Program-made: the position numbers and the translations under genes
Source of the DNA: Veillonella infantium
GTDB taxonomy: Bacteria; Bacillota; Negativicutes; Veillonellales; Veillonellaceae
Direction: 5' to 3'
Assembly (NCBI RefSeq): GCF_002959895.1
Contig: NZ_PPDD01000002.1
Coordinates: 168,009-232,008 of the forward strand
Length of the DNA: 64,000 nucleotides
Notes under the pieces: model-generated
What the model was told of the DNA's origin: nothing
The model's database searches: none
The model's input: the letters and a program-made list of their open reading frames with translations, nothing else
Shown here: positions 27,112 through 35,330 of the stretch, in pieces
How the letters are laid out: each line of letters starts with the position of its first letter
How positions within the stretch are numbered: the stretch's first letter is position 1

Positions 27112-27166
27112 TTACGTATATAAAGGAGTGTGGAGAGATGTATATCTAATTATGTGAGAGATCAAA

Positions 27167-28048
27167 CTAAGAAATCATACCTTGTGCTTCCATACGAGAG
27201 TTTGTCATTACAGGTTTTACAGATTCACGAGGCATGGGACGCTTCCGATCAGACATGCGGATAGCTTGGCCTAAATGTTTTAAGAATAAATCTTGTACAT
27301 ACGGGTTTTCACCAAGGCCTTCATTCCAAATCTCTACATTGTACCCTTCTTCTGCGAGCAACGCATAAATGGAATCGGAACGTTCACCGCCGAGATAATC
27401 CATTAAATGTGTAGAACCAATGAGCGCTAATGGTACTACTAGTAAATCTTTGTGGCCCATGCGATCTAAGAACGTAAGAGCTTGTTTAAATGTAGGGAAT
27501 CCATTAGTAGTAAATACTACCACATTTGGTGCTGCGCCGTACATGGCTTTCAATTGCAATGTACTAAACTCCAATTGATTTTGTCCATTCGCCATGAGCA
27601 CTACAGATTTATTAAGTGCTTTTGTATTAACATGGCGAACAATACTTTCTAATGTAGCTTCATAATCGTCAGCATAATTCTTTACACCTAAAGACGTGAG
27701 TAACGGTTTACCAATATTCACTTGGCTAAAACCGTATTCATTGCTATGCAAAAACTTTAATGCTTGTTTACGCATTTGTTGGTAACACTGATCTGCTACT
27801 AATGTTACGGGTTGAATGTATACTTCATCAACGCCTTTGCGAGCAAAATCTTGCATAGCCTCTGTGAAAGAAGAAATCTTATCATCGTACTTCTCATTCC
27901 ACTTCTCTACTAATGCATCTGATAAAAATACACGACGTACCTCCATATCTCTATACATGGAACGTACTTTTTTCTCTATACTGCCAATGGATTTCTCCAC
28001 AGCATCTTGATAAATTGATCCAAAGGATGCAATAATTATGCCTTTCAT
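27167..28048 (-). CDS. CbiK-like protein with a lost catalytic histidine
   Basis: 293 residues aligning end to end with the neighbouring CbiK: MKGIIIASFGSIYQDAVEKS against the CbiK start, and GLGENPYVQDLFLKHLGQ at the end. The first active-site block LLVGHGG is replaced by VVLMANGQNQ (His to Asn), and PLHFTGGEEF by PVTLVADQCY. The second His is kept in LIGSTHLMDYLGGERSDS. Loss of one of the two metal-site histidines suggests it is not an ordinary cobaltochelatase. It could handle another metal, be a scaffold, or be regulatory. It is upstream of cbiK with a terminator between. Confidence 0.88.
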   Translation of the reverse strand: MKGIIIASFGSIYQDAVEKSIGSIEKKVRSMYRDMEVRRVFLSDALVEKWNEKYDDKISSFTEAMQDFARKGVDEVYIQPVTLVADQCYQQMRKQALKFLHSNEYGFSQVNIGKPLLTSLGVKNYADDYEATLESIVRHVNTKALNKSVVLMANGQNQLEFSTLQLKAMYGAAPNVVVFTTNGFPTFKQALTFLDRMGHKDLLVVPLALIGSTHLMDYLGGERSDSIYALLAEEGYNVEIWNEGLGENPYVQDLFLKHLGQAIRMSDRKRPMPRESVKPVMTNSRMEAQGMIS

Positions 28049-28167
28049 ATGTGACCTCCATATCGCTCATACATGATACAACCTTCATAACTGAAAATTG
28101 TTATCAACTACTATGTAATAATAGTACAAGATTAATGTATAGAAGTCAATGAGAAAAAATATCAAAA

Positions 28168-28524
28168 TCAACCAAAATAATGTATAACCGATGCAACACC
28201 ACATAAAAGAAGAAAAAATATAACAATAAATTTAATTCGACCTGTAAAGGTATCATACCTTCTCTTGTCGCCAGCTGTGATTTTGCCAGAGCGATTATGA
28301 CGCCATAGATCAAAGACACAAGCAATACAAAGAATAATAATTAAAATATACTTCAAATCAATCATATAACTTGGTAAAGCAATATAATCGCTAAACAATG
28401 AAAGTCCAAAGAAACAATTCCCTAAGATACCAATTACAATTTTAACTATTCGTTGCCTAGCCATAATGACGAGATAATTCACCATTAATAAGCCAAAGAA
28501 ACCAATTAGAATATTCACAAACAT
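28168..28524 (-). CDS. Small membrane protein of unknown function (118 aa)
   Basis: Not recognised. About four hydrophobic segments are visible (near residues 3-21, 27-45, 55-75, 95-115) with a basic loop RHNRSGKITAGDKRRYD between the third and fourth. Its size and topology resemble the next upstream gene (119 aa), so the two may be diverged relatives, although I see little sequence identity. It sits within the cobalamin region but nothing ties it to that pathway. The preceding bases contain a weak AGGG-type site. Confidence 0.6.
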   Translation of the reverse strand: MFVNILIGFFGLLMVNYLVIMARQRIVKIVIGILGNCFFGLSLFSDYIALPSYMIDLKYILIIILCIACVFDLWRHNRSGKITAGDKRRYDTFTGRIKFIVIFFLLLCGVASVIHYFG

Positions 28525-28601
28525 ATCTACCCTACTAATTTAAAACCATAGTACTCTAATCTATTTAATATATACATTACACTATTACTTCAAGATACAC
28601 C

Positions 28602-28640
28602 AAATGGTGTTGAACGCAAAGGAGTCCAACACCATTTTTT
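28602..28640. terminator. Hairpin terminator between the two small membrane protein genes
   Basis: Arms AAATGGTGTTG (28602-28612) and its complement (28627-28637), followed by TTTAATT on the plus strand. It lies just after the stop of the 119-residue gene on the minus strand, where the stem is preceded by A's and followed by TTTGGTG, so termination on the minus strand is weaker. Confidence 0.6.
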
Positions 28641-28661
28641 AATTAAGAATCATATTAAAAT

Positions 28662-29021
28662 CTAAAAGAATACTACCCAAACTATCACTAATCCATATAA
28701 AAATATGATTGCATGAATTGTTAGAATTGAATTAATTATACTTTTCTTTTTTCTCTCGTCGTCAGTATTTATATATCTATACCTATGTAACCATAATATA
28801 CAACAATATATAATAACCGCTAATACCATACCTAAATAAAAATATGTATCTGATACAAAATAGTTAATTTCATACAGTTTATTTATTAAGTATCCAGCAA
28901 TTAATACAGCAAACAATATAAACTCTATTAGGACTTGTGATTTATTCTTTACTTTATACATAAGAAAAATATCATACAATAGCCATATGCTAATGCCTAA
29001 AATTAATAAATCATATATCAT
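28662..29021 (-). CDS. Small membrane protein of unknown function (119 aa)
   Basis: Not recognised. About four membrane spans: residues 2-20, 31-50, 57-78 and 100-118, with the charged loop HRYRYINTDDERKKKS before the last. The DNA is clearly richer in A+T than the cobalamin genes around it. It is upstream of the 118-residue membrane gene and in the same direction, with a hairpin between. No function can be assigned. Confidence 0.6.
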   Translation of the reverse strand: MIYDLLILGISIWLLYDIFLMYKVKNKSQVLIEFILFAVLIAGYLINKLYEINYFVSDTYFYLGMVLAVIIYCCILWLHRYRYINTDDERKKKSIINSILTIHAIIFLYGLVIVWVVFF

Positions 29022-29253
29022 AAACTATTTCCTATTTCATAGAATATAAACCTAGAGGTCTTTTACAAATTGCTAAGAGCTCTTACCAAATAATAAATAA
29101 AAAAGCTTTTCCACCTATCCTAGTATTATGTAGTAAATCGTATACATTCTGTTTTAAAAGAATTTGTTCTCTCTCAAAAAACAAACATAGTCCTTCTCTC
29201 TTTTAAATGATAATTTTATTTTACTAAAATGTTATATTTATATTTATTATATA
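29022..29253. other. AT-rich intergenic stretch, nothing recognised
   Basis: No open frame with a start site, no RNA gene and no repeat shared with the rest of the window. It separates the minus-strand membrane protein genes from the palindromic element and the plus-strand chelatase gene. Confidence 0.4.
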
Positions 29254-29402
29254 GCATATTTTGATGGGACGCCTACATAACTACAGTAATAAAAATGATG
29301 CCCTGTACTTGTGTAGCGACATCAGGAACGAGGAGCAAACAAGTATAGGGCATCATTTTTAATATATTTGTAGTAATATTATGGGGCCCCATCAAAATAT
29401 GC
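29254..29402. repeat. 149-bp nested palindromic element
   Basis: Outer arms GCATATTTTGATGGG (29254-29268) and its exact complement (29388-29402). Inside lies a 22-bp second pair: 29291-29312 and 29339-29360, matching except for one G-T pair. The loop 29313-29338 contains a purine-rich GAACGAGGAGC. The whole unit could fold as a cruciform or as an RNA hairpin. It resembles a small non-autonomous element (MITE-like) or a structured RNA. It stands 300 bases before the exported CbiK gene. No open frame. Confidence 0.65.
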
Positions 29403-29560
29403 CTAAATAAAGATCAAATAAAATTACTCATGTATTCACATATTCATATCCTTATAACCAAAAAGAATGTAATTATAAAAGCTAATACTATACTATGTTC
29501 ATCACATTAATTTCTTTAAAAACACCTTATTTTCCTATACTTCTAGGGGTATAGGGTTTA
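29403..29560 (+). other. Leader region before the exported cbiK promoter
   Basis: Mostly AT-rich. Just before the -35 stands an inverted repeat, CCTATAC (29534-29540) and GTATAGG (29549-29555), separated by 8 bases, a possible operator. I found no sequence resembling the cobalamin riboswitch core here. Confidence 0.35.
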
Positions 29561-29589
29561 TTGACACCCCTATTACCCTTTGTTACGAT
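29561..29589 (+). promoter_or_regulatory. Promoter of the exported cbiK/btuF-like operon
   Basis: A perfect -35 TTGACA (29561-29566), 17-base spacer, -10 TACGAT (29584-29589). The transcript would have a leader of about 120 bases before the ATG at 29718. An inverted repeat abuts the -35 on its upstream side. Confidence 0.65.
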
Positions 29590-29717
29590 TGGCGTAAGGT
29601 TATATATATGCAATTAATCTATAGTAGTCTATAAATCTATAACTATTTATATTAGTTTATCTACACTACTAAGATTATTGCATAGACTGTAGTTTAGTTA
29701 TGGATAGGAGTATTAAA

Positions 29718-30707
29718 ATGAAAAAACAATTAGCATTAGCATCCGCCATTTTAGGTCTAGCAGTATCCGTTGGTGCACCTGTTGTATCTCACGCGGCATA
29801 CCAATTAAATGAAGAAGTAAAAGATCCTACACCAGCATTGAAAGAGGCATCTACTATTGGTGTTCGCACACATGAAACTAAAGAACTTCAAAATCTTCAA
29901 AACAAAGATGCCATCGTTGTTATGAGCTTTGGTACAACTTACAAAGATACTCGTGCTAAAACTATTGATGCTACTGTAGATGCTATTAAAGCAGCTCACC
30001 CAAATACTAAGGTAGTTACTGCTTTTACTAGTCATATCATCCGTGATCGTATTCAACAAAAAGAAGGTATTACATATCCTACACCTGAAGAAGCGTTAGA
30101 CCAATTAAAAGCTGAAGGTTACACTCGTGTAGCTTTAACATCTTTGGATGTTATTCCTGGTATGGAATACAACTACGACGTAGCTGTTTATAACCTTTAC
30201 AAAAACAACTTCAAGAAAATGACTCTTGGTACTCCACTTATGTACTGGATGGGTCAAGAAGGTCAAACTGATGAAGTTGTACAAACAATTAAAGCTGTTC
30301 AATCTCAATTCCCTAAATTAGGTAAAGAAGATGCACTTCTTATCATGGCTCATGGTACTCCAGATCCTTCCAATGCTTACTACTCTGTAATCCAAGATCG
30401 TATCCATTCCCTTGGCTTGAAAAATGTATACATCTACACTGTAGAAGGTACTCCAAATCTTGAACAAGTTGTACCTCAATTGAAAATGCACGGTATTAAA
30501 CATGTTACATTGATGCCATTCATGATGGTAGCTGGTGATCATGCTAATAACGACATGGCAGGCAATGAACCAGATTCCCATAAATCCATCCTTGAAAAAG
30601 ACGGCTTCAAAGTAGATACATACCTTCATGGCCTTGGTGAAAACCAAAATATCCGTAATATCTTCGTTGAACGTGCTAACGAAGCTTGGGATGCATTAGA
30701 AAAATAA
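29718..30707 (+). CDS. Exported CbiK-type cobaltochelatase (CbiKp-like)
   Basis: 329 residues from MKKQLALASAILG, with AGGAG 8 bases ahead. A Sec signal peptide runs to about residue 25 (VVSHA before AYQ), absent from the cytoplasmic CbiK of this window. The mature part is a complete CbiK: AIVVMSFGTTYKDTRAKTID, the first His block LLIMAHGTPDPSNAYYSV and the second MMVAGDHANNDMAGNEPDS. Both metal-site histidines are present. Periplasmic CbiK proteins are known in Desulfovibrio (CbiKp), which bind heme and have been linked to metal or heme transport. The lipoprotein gene follows by 50 bases, so the pair is likely one operon. Confidence 0.92.
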   Translation: MKKQLALASAILGLAVSVGAPVVSHAAYQLNEEVKDPTPALKEASTIGVRTHETKELQNLQNKDAIVVMSFGTTYKDTRAKTIDATVDAIKAAHPNTKVVTAFTSHIIRDRIQQKEGITYPTPEEALDQLKAEGYTRVALTSLDVIPGMEYNYDVAVYNLYKNNFKKMTLGTPLMYWMGQEGQTDEVVQTIKAVQSQFPKLGKEDALLIMAHGTPDPSNAYYSVIQDRIHSLGLKNVYIYTVEGTPNLEQVVPQLKMHGIKHVTLMPFMMVAGDHANNDMAGNEPDSHKSILEKDGFKVDTYLHGLGENQNIRNIFVERANEAWDALEK

Positions 30708-30757
30708 TTTACTTAACAATTAAATTGTATCGTTAAAAACGTACATAGGAGTACATC

Positions 30758-31699
30758 ATGAAAAAACTACTACTTGGTAGTATCGCTTTGGTTATGATTG
30801 TACTAGCACTAGCTGGGTGTGGTAAATCCACATCCAGCTCTTCTGCTACTACAAAGGAATTGACCTATAACGGTCAAACCTATACAGTACCAAAGGATCC
30901 ACAAAAAATTGCTGTATTATCTAATTCCGTTTTATCTATGCTTTATGCTGTCGATGGTAAAGCCATTAGCCGTGCCAATACAACGGATAAATTACCCCCA
31001 GAATTAGAAGCTCTACCCGCTCTTGGTCAAACTGCAAATATCAACATGGAACAACTATTAGGCTTGAAACCAGATTTGGTATTGGGTTTAGTAAATCAAC
31101 ATAAAAAATATGAATCCCAATTACAAGCTAATAATATTCCAACCGTACTTTTTGATTACGATGGTATTAAAGATAATGTACCAATGTTAACATTCCTTGG
31201 AGAATTAACCAATCATCAAGACAAGGCTAAATCTGTTATTACTACCTATGAAAGCAATATCACCAAGGTAAAAGATGCAGTTAAAAATCAACAGCCTGCA
31301 CGTGTTGCCGTGTTACGTGCCACAGGGAAAGGTGTAACTGCCGAAACTGATGAAGCAGTTACTGCATCCATGGTAAAAGAGCTAGGCATGACAAATGTTG
31401 TTGCCTCCCACCTAGAGGGTACAACCAAGGACAAAACTGTCCCTTACTCTCTTGAAACATTGACTGCAGATAATCCTGATATTATCTTCGTCGTTACCAT
31501 GGGTAAAGAAGAAGAAATTACAAAGGCCATGAAGAAAGCCATGACAGATAATCCTGCATGGGCTAATTTGAAAGCAGTACAAAATAACCGCGTTATTTAT
31601 TTACCTTCCAAACTATTCCTATTAAACCCAGGTCTACAAACACCTGAGGCTATGGCTCGTTTAGTAAAAGAAGCATACGGTATAGACGTTACGTTTTAA
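30758..31699 (+). CDS. Periplasmic substrate-binding lipoprotein (BtuF/FecB-like)
   Basis: 313 residues. A lipoprotein signal peptide ends in LALAGC, with Cys at residue 21, then a Ser/Thr-rich linker. The class III binding-protein pattern follows: KIAVLSNSVLSMLYAVDG, MEQLLGLKPDLVLG, and NLKAVQNNRVIYLPS. These proteins deliver cobalamin, haem or siderophores to FecCD/BtuC permeases. The ATPase and permease genes lie convergently just downstream, so the three probably form one importer. The ligand is unknown; the cobalamin setting favours a corrinoid, haem or other tetrapyrrole. Confidence 0.9.
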   Translation: MKKLLLGSIALVMIVLALAGCGKSTSSSSATTKELTYNGQTYTVPKDPQKIAVLSNSVLSMLYAVDGKAISRANTTDKLPPELEALPALGQTANINMEQLLGLKPDLVLGLVNQHKKYESQLQANNIPTVLFDYDGIKDNVPMLTFLGELTNHQDKAKSVITTYESNITKVKDAVKNQQPARVAVLRATGKGVTAETDEAVTASMVKELGMTNVVASHLEGTTKDKTVPYSLETLTADNPDIIFVVTMGKEEEITKAMKKAMTDNPAWANLKAVQNNRVIYLPSKLFLLNPGLQTPEAMARLVKEAYGIDVTF

Positions 31700-31705
31700 A
31701 AACCA

Positions 31706-31759
31706 AAAAGGGACTATAACAGAATGCATTTAGTACATTCTAGTTATAGCCCTTTTTTT
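31706..31759. terminator. Bidirectional terminator between convergent transporter genes
   Basis: Long imperfect stem (GGGACTATAAC...GTTATAGCCC with AGAATG/CATTCT inside) flanked by A's and followed by a run of seven T's on the plus strand. It ends the lipoprotein operon and probably also the converging ATPase transcript. Confidence 0.75.
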
Positions 31760-31856
31760 CATATCTATTATTCAAACTTAATTATATTTTGATAACTACC
31801 ATTTCATGCTTTTCATAATGTTTGTTACCACTATAATACTAGTTATCAGTCAACAG

Positions 31857-32645
31857 CTACAATAAACCCTTCACACGTACATATGGTTTATTGTCAAAGT
31901 TATCTACTTGCACGTCTACAGAGAACACCTCTTTAAAAAGTGAATCCGAGGTAATATCCTTTGTGTCTCCTGCTGCGATTAAGTGACCAGCTTTTATAAC
32001 AGCCATGTAATCAGAGTATTGTACAGCTTGCGTTAAATCGTGTAGTACCATGAGAACTGTTAAACCTTGCTCTTTGTTAAGGCGTTTTAAAAGTTCCATA
32101 ATTTCAAGTTGGTGATTGATGTCTAAATAGGTTGTTGGCTCATCTAATACAAGGAGTTTTGGCTCTTGTGCTAATGCCATAGCAATCCAAACCCGTTGCC
32201 GCTCACCACCAGATAAAGATGGTATCAGTTGATGACGAAGATGATCTGTTTTCGTAATAGACAATGCATAATCTACGATTTCTCTATCCTCTTTTGCCGT
32301 ATTCTTCCACCAGTTTTGGTACGGATAACGACCACAGTACACCAGCTCCTCTACGGTCATATCCTTTGGCATATTCGGTACTTGTGGTAAGAATGCCATT
32401 TGACGAGCCAGTTTATTTTGTGAATAAGAGGATAATGGCTTATCAAAGATGGTTACGCACTCACTAGGACTAGAAATATAACCGATCATAGAACGTAAAA
32501 GTGTACTTTTACCACATCCATTAGGGCCTATTAAGGTCGTAACTTTTCCCACTGGAATCGATACTGAAATATCGTGTAAAATATGACGATTTCCTAGGGT
32601 AACGGATAGCTGTTTTACAGCAATAGCAGAATTATTTGTACTCAT
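31857..32645 (-). CDS. ABC transporter ATPase, FecE/BtuD type
   Basis: 262 residues. Walker A GPNGCGKSTLL near residue 40, ABC signature LSGGERQRVWIAMALA, Walker B KLLVLDEPTTYLD, and the H-loop VLHDLTQA. The overall pattern fits importers of iron-siderophore, haem or cobalamin. The ATG overlaps the TGA of the permease by one base. It energises the adjacent permease, with the lipoprotein at 30.8-31.7 kb as the likely binding partner. Confidence 0.92.
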   Translation of the reverse strand: MSTNNSAIAVKQLSVTLGNRHILHDISVSIPVGKVTTLIGPNGCGKSTLLRSMIGYISSPSECVTIFDKPLSSYSQNKLARQMAFLPQVPNMPKDMTVEELVYCGRYPYQNWWKNTAKEDREIVDYALSITKTDHLRHQLIPSLSGGERQRVWIAMALAQEPKLLVLDEPTTYLDINHQLEIMELLKRLNKEQGLTVLMVLHDLTQAVQYSDYMAVIKAGHLIAAGDTKDITSDSLFKEVFSVDVQVDNFDNKPYVRVKGLL

Positions 32646-33640
32646 CAGCTATCCCTCCTTAATAGATATAAGAAGAACGGCGCTCCAAAGAAGGCCATGA
32701 TAATGCCTACAGGAATTTCAATGGGACTCATGAGAACGCGCCCTACTGTATCGCTTACAACGAGAACAAAAGCACCTAATAGTGCAGATCCTGGCAATAG
32801 ATACGCATAGTCATTACCGATAATAAGCCGTAGCATATGAGGAATGACAAGACCGACAAAGCCGATGAGGCCTGCAATACTTACGGCACCAGCCGCCAAC
32901 AAAGCTGCTACAGCAGTCATCATAAAGCGCGTTTGTTCAACCTTAAGACCAAGACCTTTTGCCGTCTCATCGCCAAGGCTTAAAATGGTAAGTCGTTTTG
33001 CCCCCAAACAAGCTAGGAAAAGACCTATCATGGCGTACGGGAATAAAACCTCAACCTGTGGCCAACTACGAGCCGATAGGCCACCTACCATCCACAATAA
33101 AGCACCTTGTACACGGTCTCCGTAAAATACGAGAAGCGCTGATATACCAGAACCTAAAAAAGCAGCTACTGCTACACCGGCTAAGATGATGCGACTAGGT
33201 CGCACTCCATTCTTCCATGCCAGTGCATATACCATAAGAGCTGCCCCCATCGCACCTAAGAAGGCTACGAGAGGAACGATGTAATCGTATCCTGGGAACA
33301 AAATTAGTACGATAACACCGGCAAGACCTGCACCAGAGGATACCCCTACAATTTGTGGATCCGCCAGTGGGTTTTTCATAACCGCTTGTAATATAGCCCC
33401 CGATACTGCAAGACAGGCCCCTACCAAAGCAGCCACAATATTACGGGGCAAGCGAATATTCCAAATAATCTGTGAAGCCGTATCTGTTAATTCATCAGCC
33501 CATAACGTTCTCCATATCTCTGCTAGCGATACAGGTGTAGAACCCCAAATAAGAGATATAATCATACAAGCTATAACGGCTATAAGTAAGATAAAAATCA
33601 CTGATAAACGAAAAGCTTTTCGTTCGTTAATTGATGCCAT
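32645..33640 (-). CDS. ABC transporter permease, FecCD/BtuC type
   Basis: 331 residues with about ten membrane segments. It carries the family's conserved stretches: WNIRLPRNIVAALVGACLAVSGAILQ, NPLADPQIVGVSSGAG, GFVGLVIPHMLRLI, and EIPVGIIMAFFGAPFF at the end (described here in pieces of the real protein). It forms the inner-membrane channel for a vitamin B12, haem or siderophore importer. It is cotranscribed with the ATPase. A 20-bp hairpin stands in its 5' region. Confidence 0.92.
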   Translation of the reverse strand: MASINERKAFRLSVIFILLIAVIACMIISLIWGSTPVSLAEIWRTLWADELTDTASQIIWNIRLPRNIVAALVGACLAVSGAILQAVMKNPLADPQIVGVSSGAGLAGVIVLILFPGYDYIVPLVAFLGAMGAALMVYALAWKNGVRPSRIILAGVAVAAFLGSGISALLVFYGDRVQGALLWMVGGLSARSWPQVEVLFPYAMIGLFLACLGAKRLTILSLGDETAKGLGLKVEQTRFMMTAVAALLAAGAVSIAGLIGFVGLVIPHMLRLIIGNDYAYLLPGSALLGAFVLVVSDTVGRVLMSPIEIPVGIIMAFFGAPFFLYLLRRDS

Positions 33641-33721
33641 ACGAACCCCCTCTCCATACCGTCATATATCGAATAAGTTATTTTTTTATACTAATTTTTT
33701 GACTTAGTACCACCTATTATA

Positions 33722-33767
33722 GAGATACTACCAGTTAAAAATATTTATTTTTAACTGGTGGTATCTC
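33722..33767. repeat. 20-bp stem inverted repeat upstream of the permease gene
   Basis: Arms 33722-33741 and 33748-33767 match over 20 bases except one T-G pair, with a 6-base loop. It lies about 80 bases before the permease start. No long T-run follows on the minus strand, so a regulatory site or mRNA 5' structure is as likely as a terminator. The core CTACCAGTTA also forms the stem of the terminator at 51487-51576. Confidence 0.55.
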
Positions 33768-33846
33768 AAAAATCAGCTATATTACAAGAAAACTAATCTA
33801 TTACATTGCAATATATCAGTAACTTATCATAAAAAATATATACAGT

Positions 33847-33886
33847 AAAACCCGAATCGCAAAACTACATATACGATTCGGGTTTT
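33847..33886 (-). terminator. Terminator after cbiC
   Basis: A 13-bp stem (AAAACCCGAATCG with its complement, 14-base loop) at the 3' end of the long cbiD-to-cbiC operon; the minus-strand stem ends in TTTT then ACTG. Confidence 0.8.
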
Positions 33887-33889
33887 GTA

Positions 33890-34555
33890 TTATTTAGATT
33901 CTTTGCCTTCTACGAAGAGCATGTCATTGCGTTTAACGTCTGTGTAAAGCAATGCATTACATACGGAAGCAGCGATTGGGCTACCACCTTTATTACCTTT
34001 TACAGTGATGTAAGGAACTGGGGATACTTCCATCAAATAATCTTTAGATTCTGCTGCACCTACGAAGCCTACAGGGATACCAATGATAAGAGCTGGTTTA
34101 ATGCCTTCTTCAAGAGCAAGACGCAATACTTCGTACAATGCAGTTGGTGCATTACCGATAGCTACGATTTGGCCTTCTAATTGTTTGCCAAATGTACGCA
34201 TAGCCGCGATAGAGCGAGTTACACCCAATTCTTTAGCCATTTTAGCTACGTTTTCGTCTTTGATCAAGCAGTGTACTTCATTACCGCGAATTTTAAGAGC
34301 TGGTTTAGAGATACCTGTGCGAACCATTTCTACGTCAGTGTAAATATTAGCACCATTTTCCAATGCTTCGATACCTTTTTGAACAGCACCAGGGCTCATT
34401 CTTACGAGTTGAGCGTATTCAACGTCACCAGAAGCATGTACAGTACGAGATACTACGCGTACTTCATCATCTGTTAAACCTAAATCTTTTACATAGTCGT
34501 AAATGATTTGCATACTTTTATCTTCAATCTCTTTAGGATTTTTAACGTAATCCAT
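33890..34555 (-). CDS. cbiC: Cobalt-precorrin-8 methylmutase
   Basis: 221 residues from MDYVKNPKEIEDKSM, with GGAGG 6 bases ahead; the longer frame upstream overlaps cbiJ and has no similarity. It carries the CbiC/CobH pattern VHASGDVEYAQLV with the catalytic His, AIGNAPTALYEVL and GIPVGFVGAAESKD. CbiC moves the C11 methyl to C12, giving cobyrinate. It overlaps cbiJ by 14 bases and is the last gene of the operon. Confidence 0.95.
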   Translation of the reverse strand: MDYVKNPKEIEDKSMQIIYDYVKDLGLTDDEVRVVSRTVHASGDVEYAQLVRMSPGAVQKGIEALENGANIYTDVEMVRTGISKPALKIRGNEVHCLIKDENVAKMAKELGVTRSIAAMRTFGKQLEGQIVAIGNAPTALYEVLRLALEEGIKPALIIGIPVGFVGAAESKDYLMEVSPVPYITVKGNKGGSPIAASVCNALLYTDVKRNDMLFVEGKESK

Positions 34556-35330
34556 TAGTGTCCTCCCATAATTTGAAAAATTCATCATTCGATGATACCA
34601 CGTGGCTTTCAATCTTAACCCGTGGACGATCGATAACAATAACATGGATGCCAAGATCCATGGCTGCTTGTAATTTTGTATCAGCACCACCTACAAGGCC
34701 AGAGTTTTTCATAACTACAACACTAGCCTTTGTATCGTGGAACATAATGCGGTTCATATCGTAAGAGAATGGACCTTGCACTGCAACGATGCGCTTTGGA
34801 CTCACATTGAGGTCTTCCATCATTTGTAACACCTCTGCAGTTGGCAAAATTCGTGTCCATACTTCGCAATCTTGCAAGGCTTCAGATTTGGCAAAGATGT
34901 GCATTGTTTTACTACCAGTAGTCAAATACACATGACTGTTATTGTCCTTCGCTAATTGGCCAGCAAGATTAGCTGCTTCCACTTCGTCTACTACGATATG
35001 TAATTTATCATACTCTGGTAATGGTACCTCTTTACGTTCAAAGCGAACAAAAGGTATACCTTCGGCCTTTGCTGCATCTTGAGCCGTAGCTGTAACAATA
35101 GCAGCATACGGATGACTTGCATCAATTAAGAGTCGTACATTGTGCTCTTTAATCAAGTTTTGCATCGCCTCTTGGTCAAGACGGCCCGTATGTACGGTAA
35201 TGCCTTTATGGGCAGCAAGCTCTGCACCATATTGACTAACAACCGTAACAAGCACATCTTCACCAGTCCGTTTTTGGATTTCTACTGCTAAGGTACGACC
35301 ATCCAAAGTACCGGCAATGACCCAAATCAT
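34542..35330 (-). CDS. cbiJ: Cobalt-precorrin-6A reductase
   Basis: 262 residues of the CobK/CbiJ family. It starts MIWVIAGTLDGRTLAVEIQ, with LLIDASHPYAAIVTATAQDA and VYLTTGSKTMHIFAK, ending in VIVIDRPRV. It reduces the macrocycle at C18-C19 with NADH or NADPH. Its start overlaps the cbiH stop by 4 bases and its end overlaps cbiC, showing tight operon packing. Confidence 0.94.
   Translation of the reverse strand: MIWVIAGTLDGRTLAVEIQKRTGEDVLVTVVSQYGAELAAHKGITVHTGRLDQEAMQNLIKEHNVRLLIDASHPYAAIVTATAQDAAKAEGIPFVRFERKEVPLPEYDKLHIVVDEVEAANLAGQLAKDNNSHVYLTTGSKTMHIFAKSEALQDCEVWTRILPTAEVLQMMEDLNVSPKRIVAVQGPFSYDMNRIMFHDTKASVVVMKNSGLVGGADTKLQAAMDLGIHVIVIDRPRVKIESHVVSSNDEFFKLWEDTNGLR

Noticed and set aside
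27167..28048. Pseudogene status for the second CbiK
   Set aside because: Although a catalytic His is lost, the frame is intact, full length and has normal start and stop signals, so a changed function is more likely.
28049..29700. Possible cobalamin riboswitch upstream of chelatase genes
   Set aside because: I looked for the conserved B12-box wording and did not find it on either strand; the hairpins present are of other types.
32844..33189. Plus-strand frames opposite the BtuC-like permease
   Set aside because: Shadows of a conserved membrane protein gene, with Arg/Pro-rich composition typical of antisense translation.
33722..33767. Terminator or transposon end at the 20-bp hairpin
   Set aside because: No adequate T-run on the minus strand and no target duplication; kept only as an unexplained inverted repeat.
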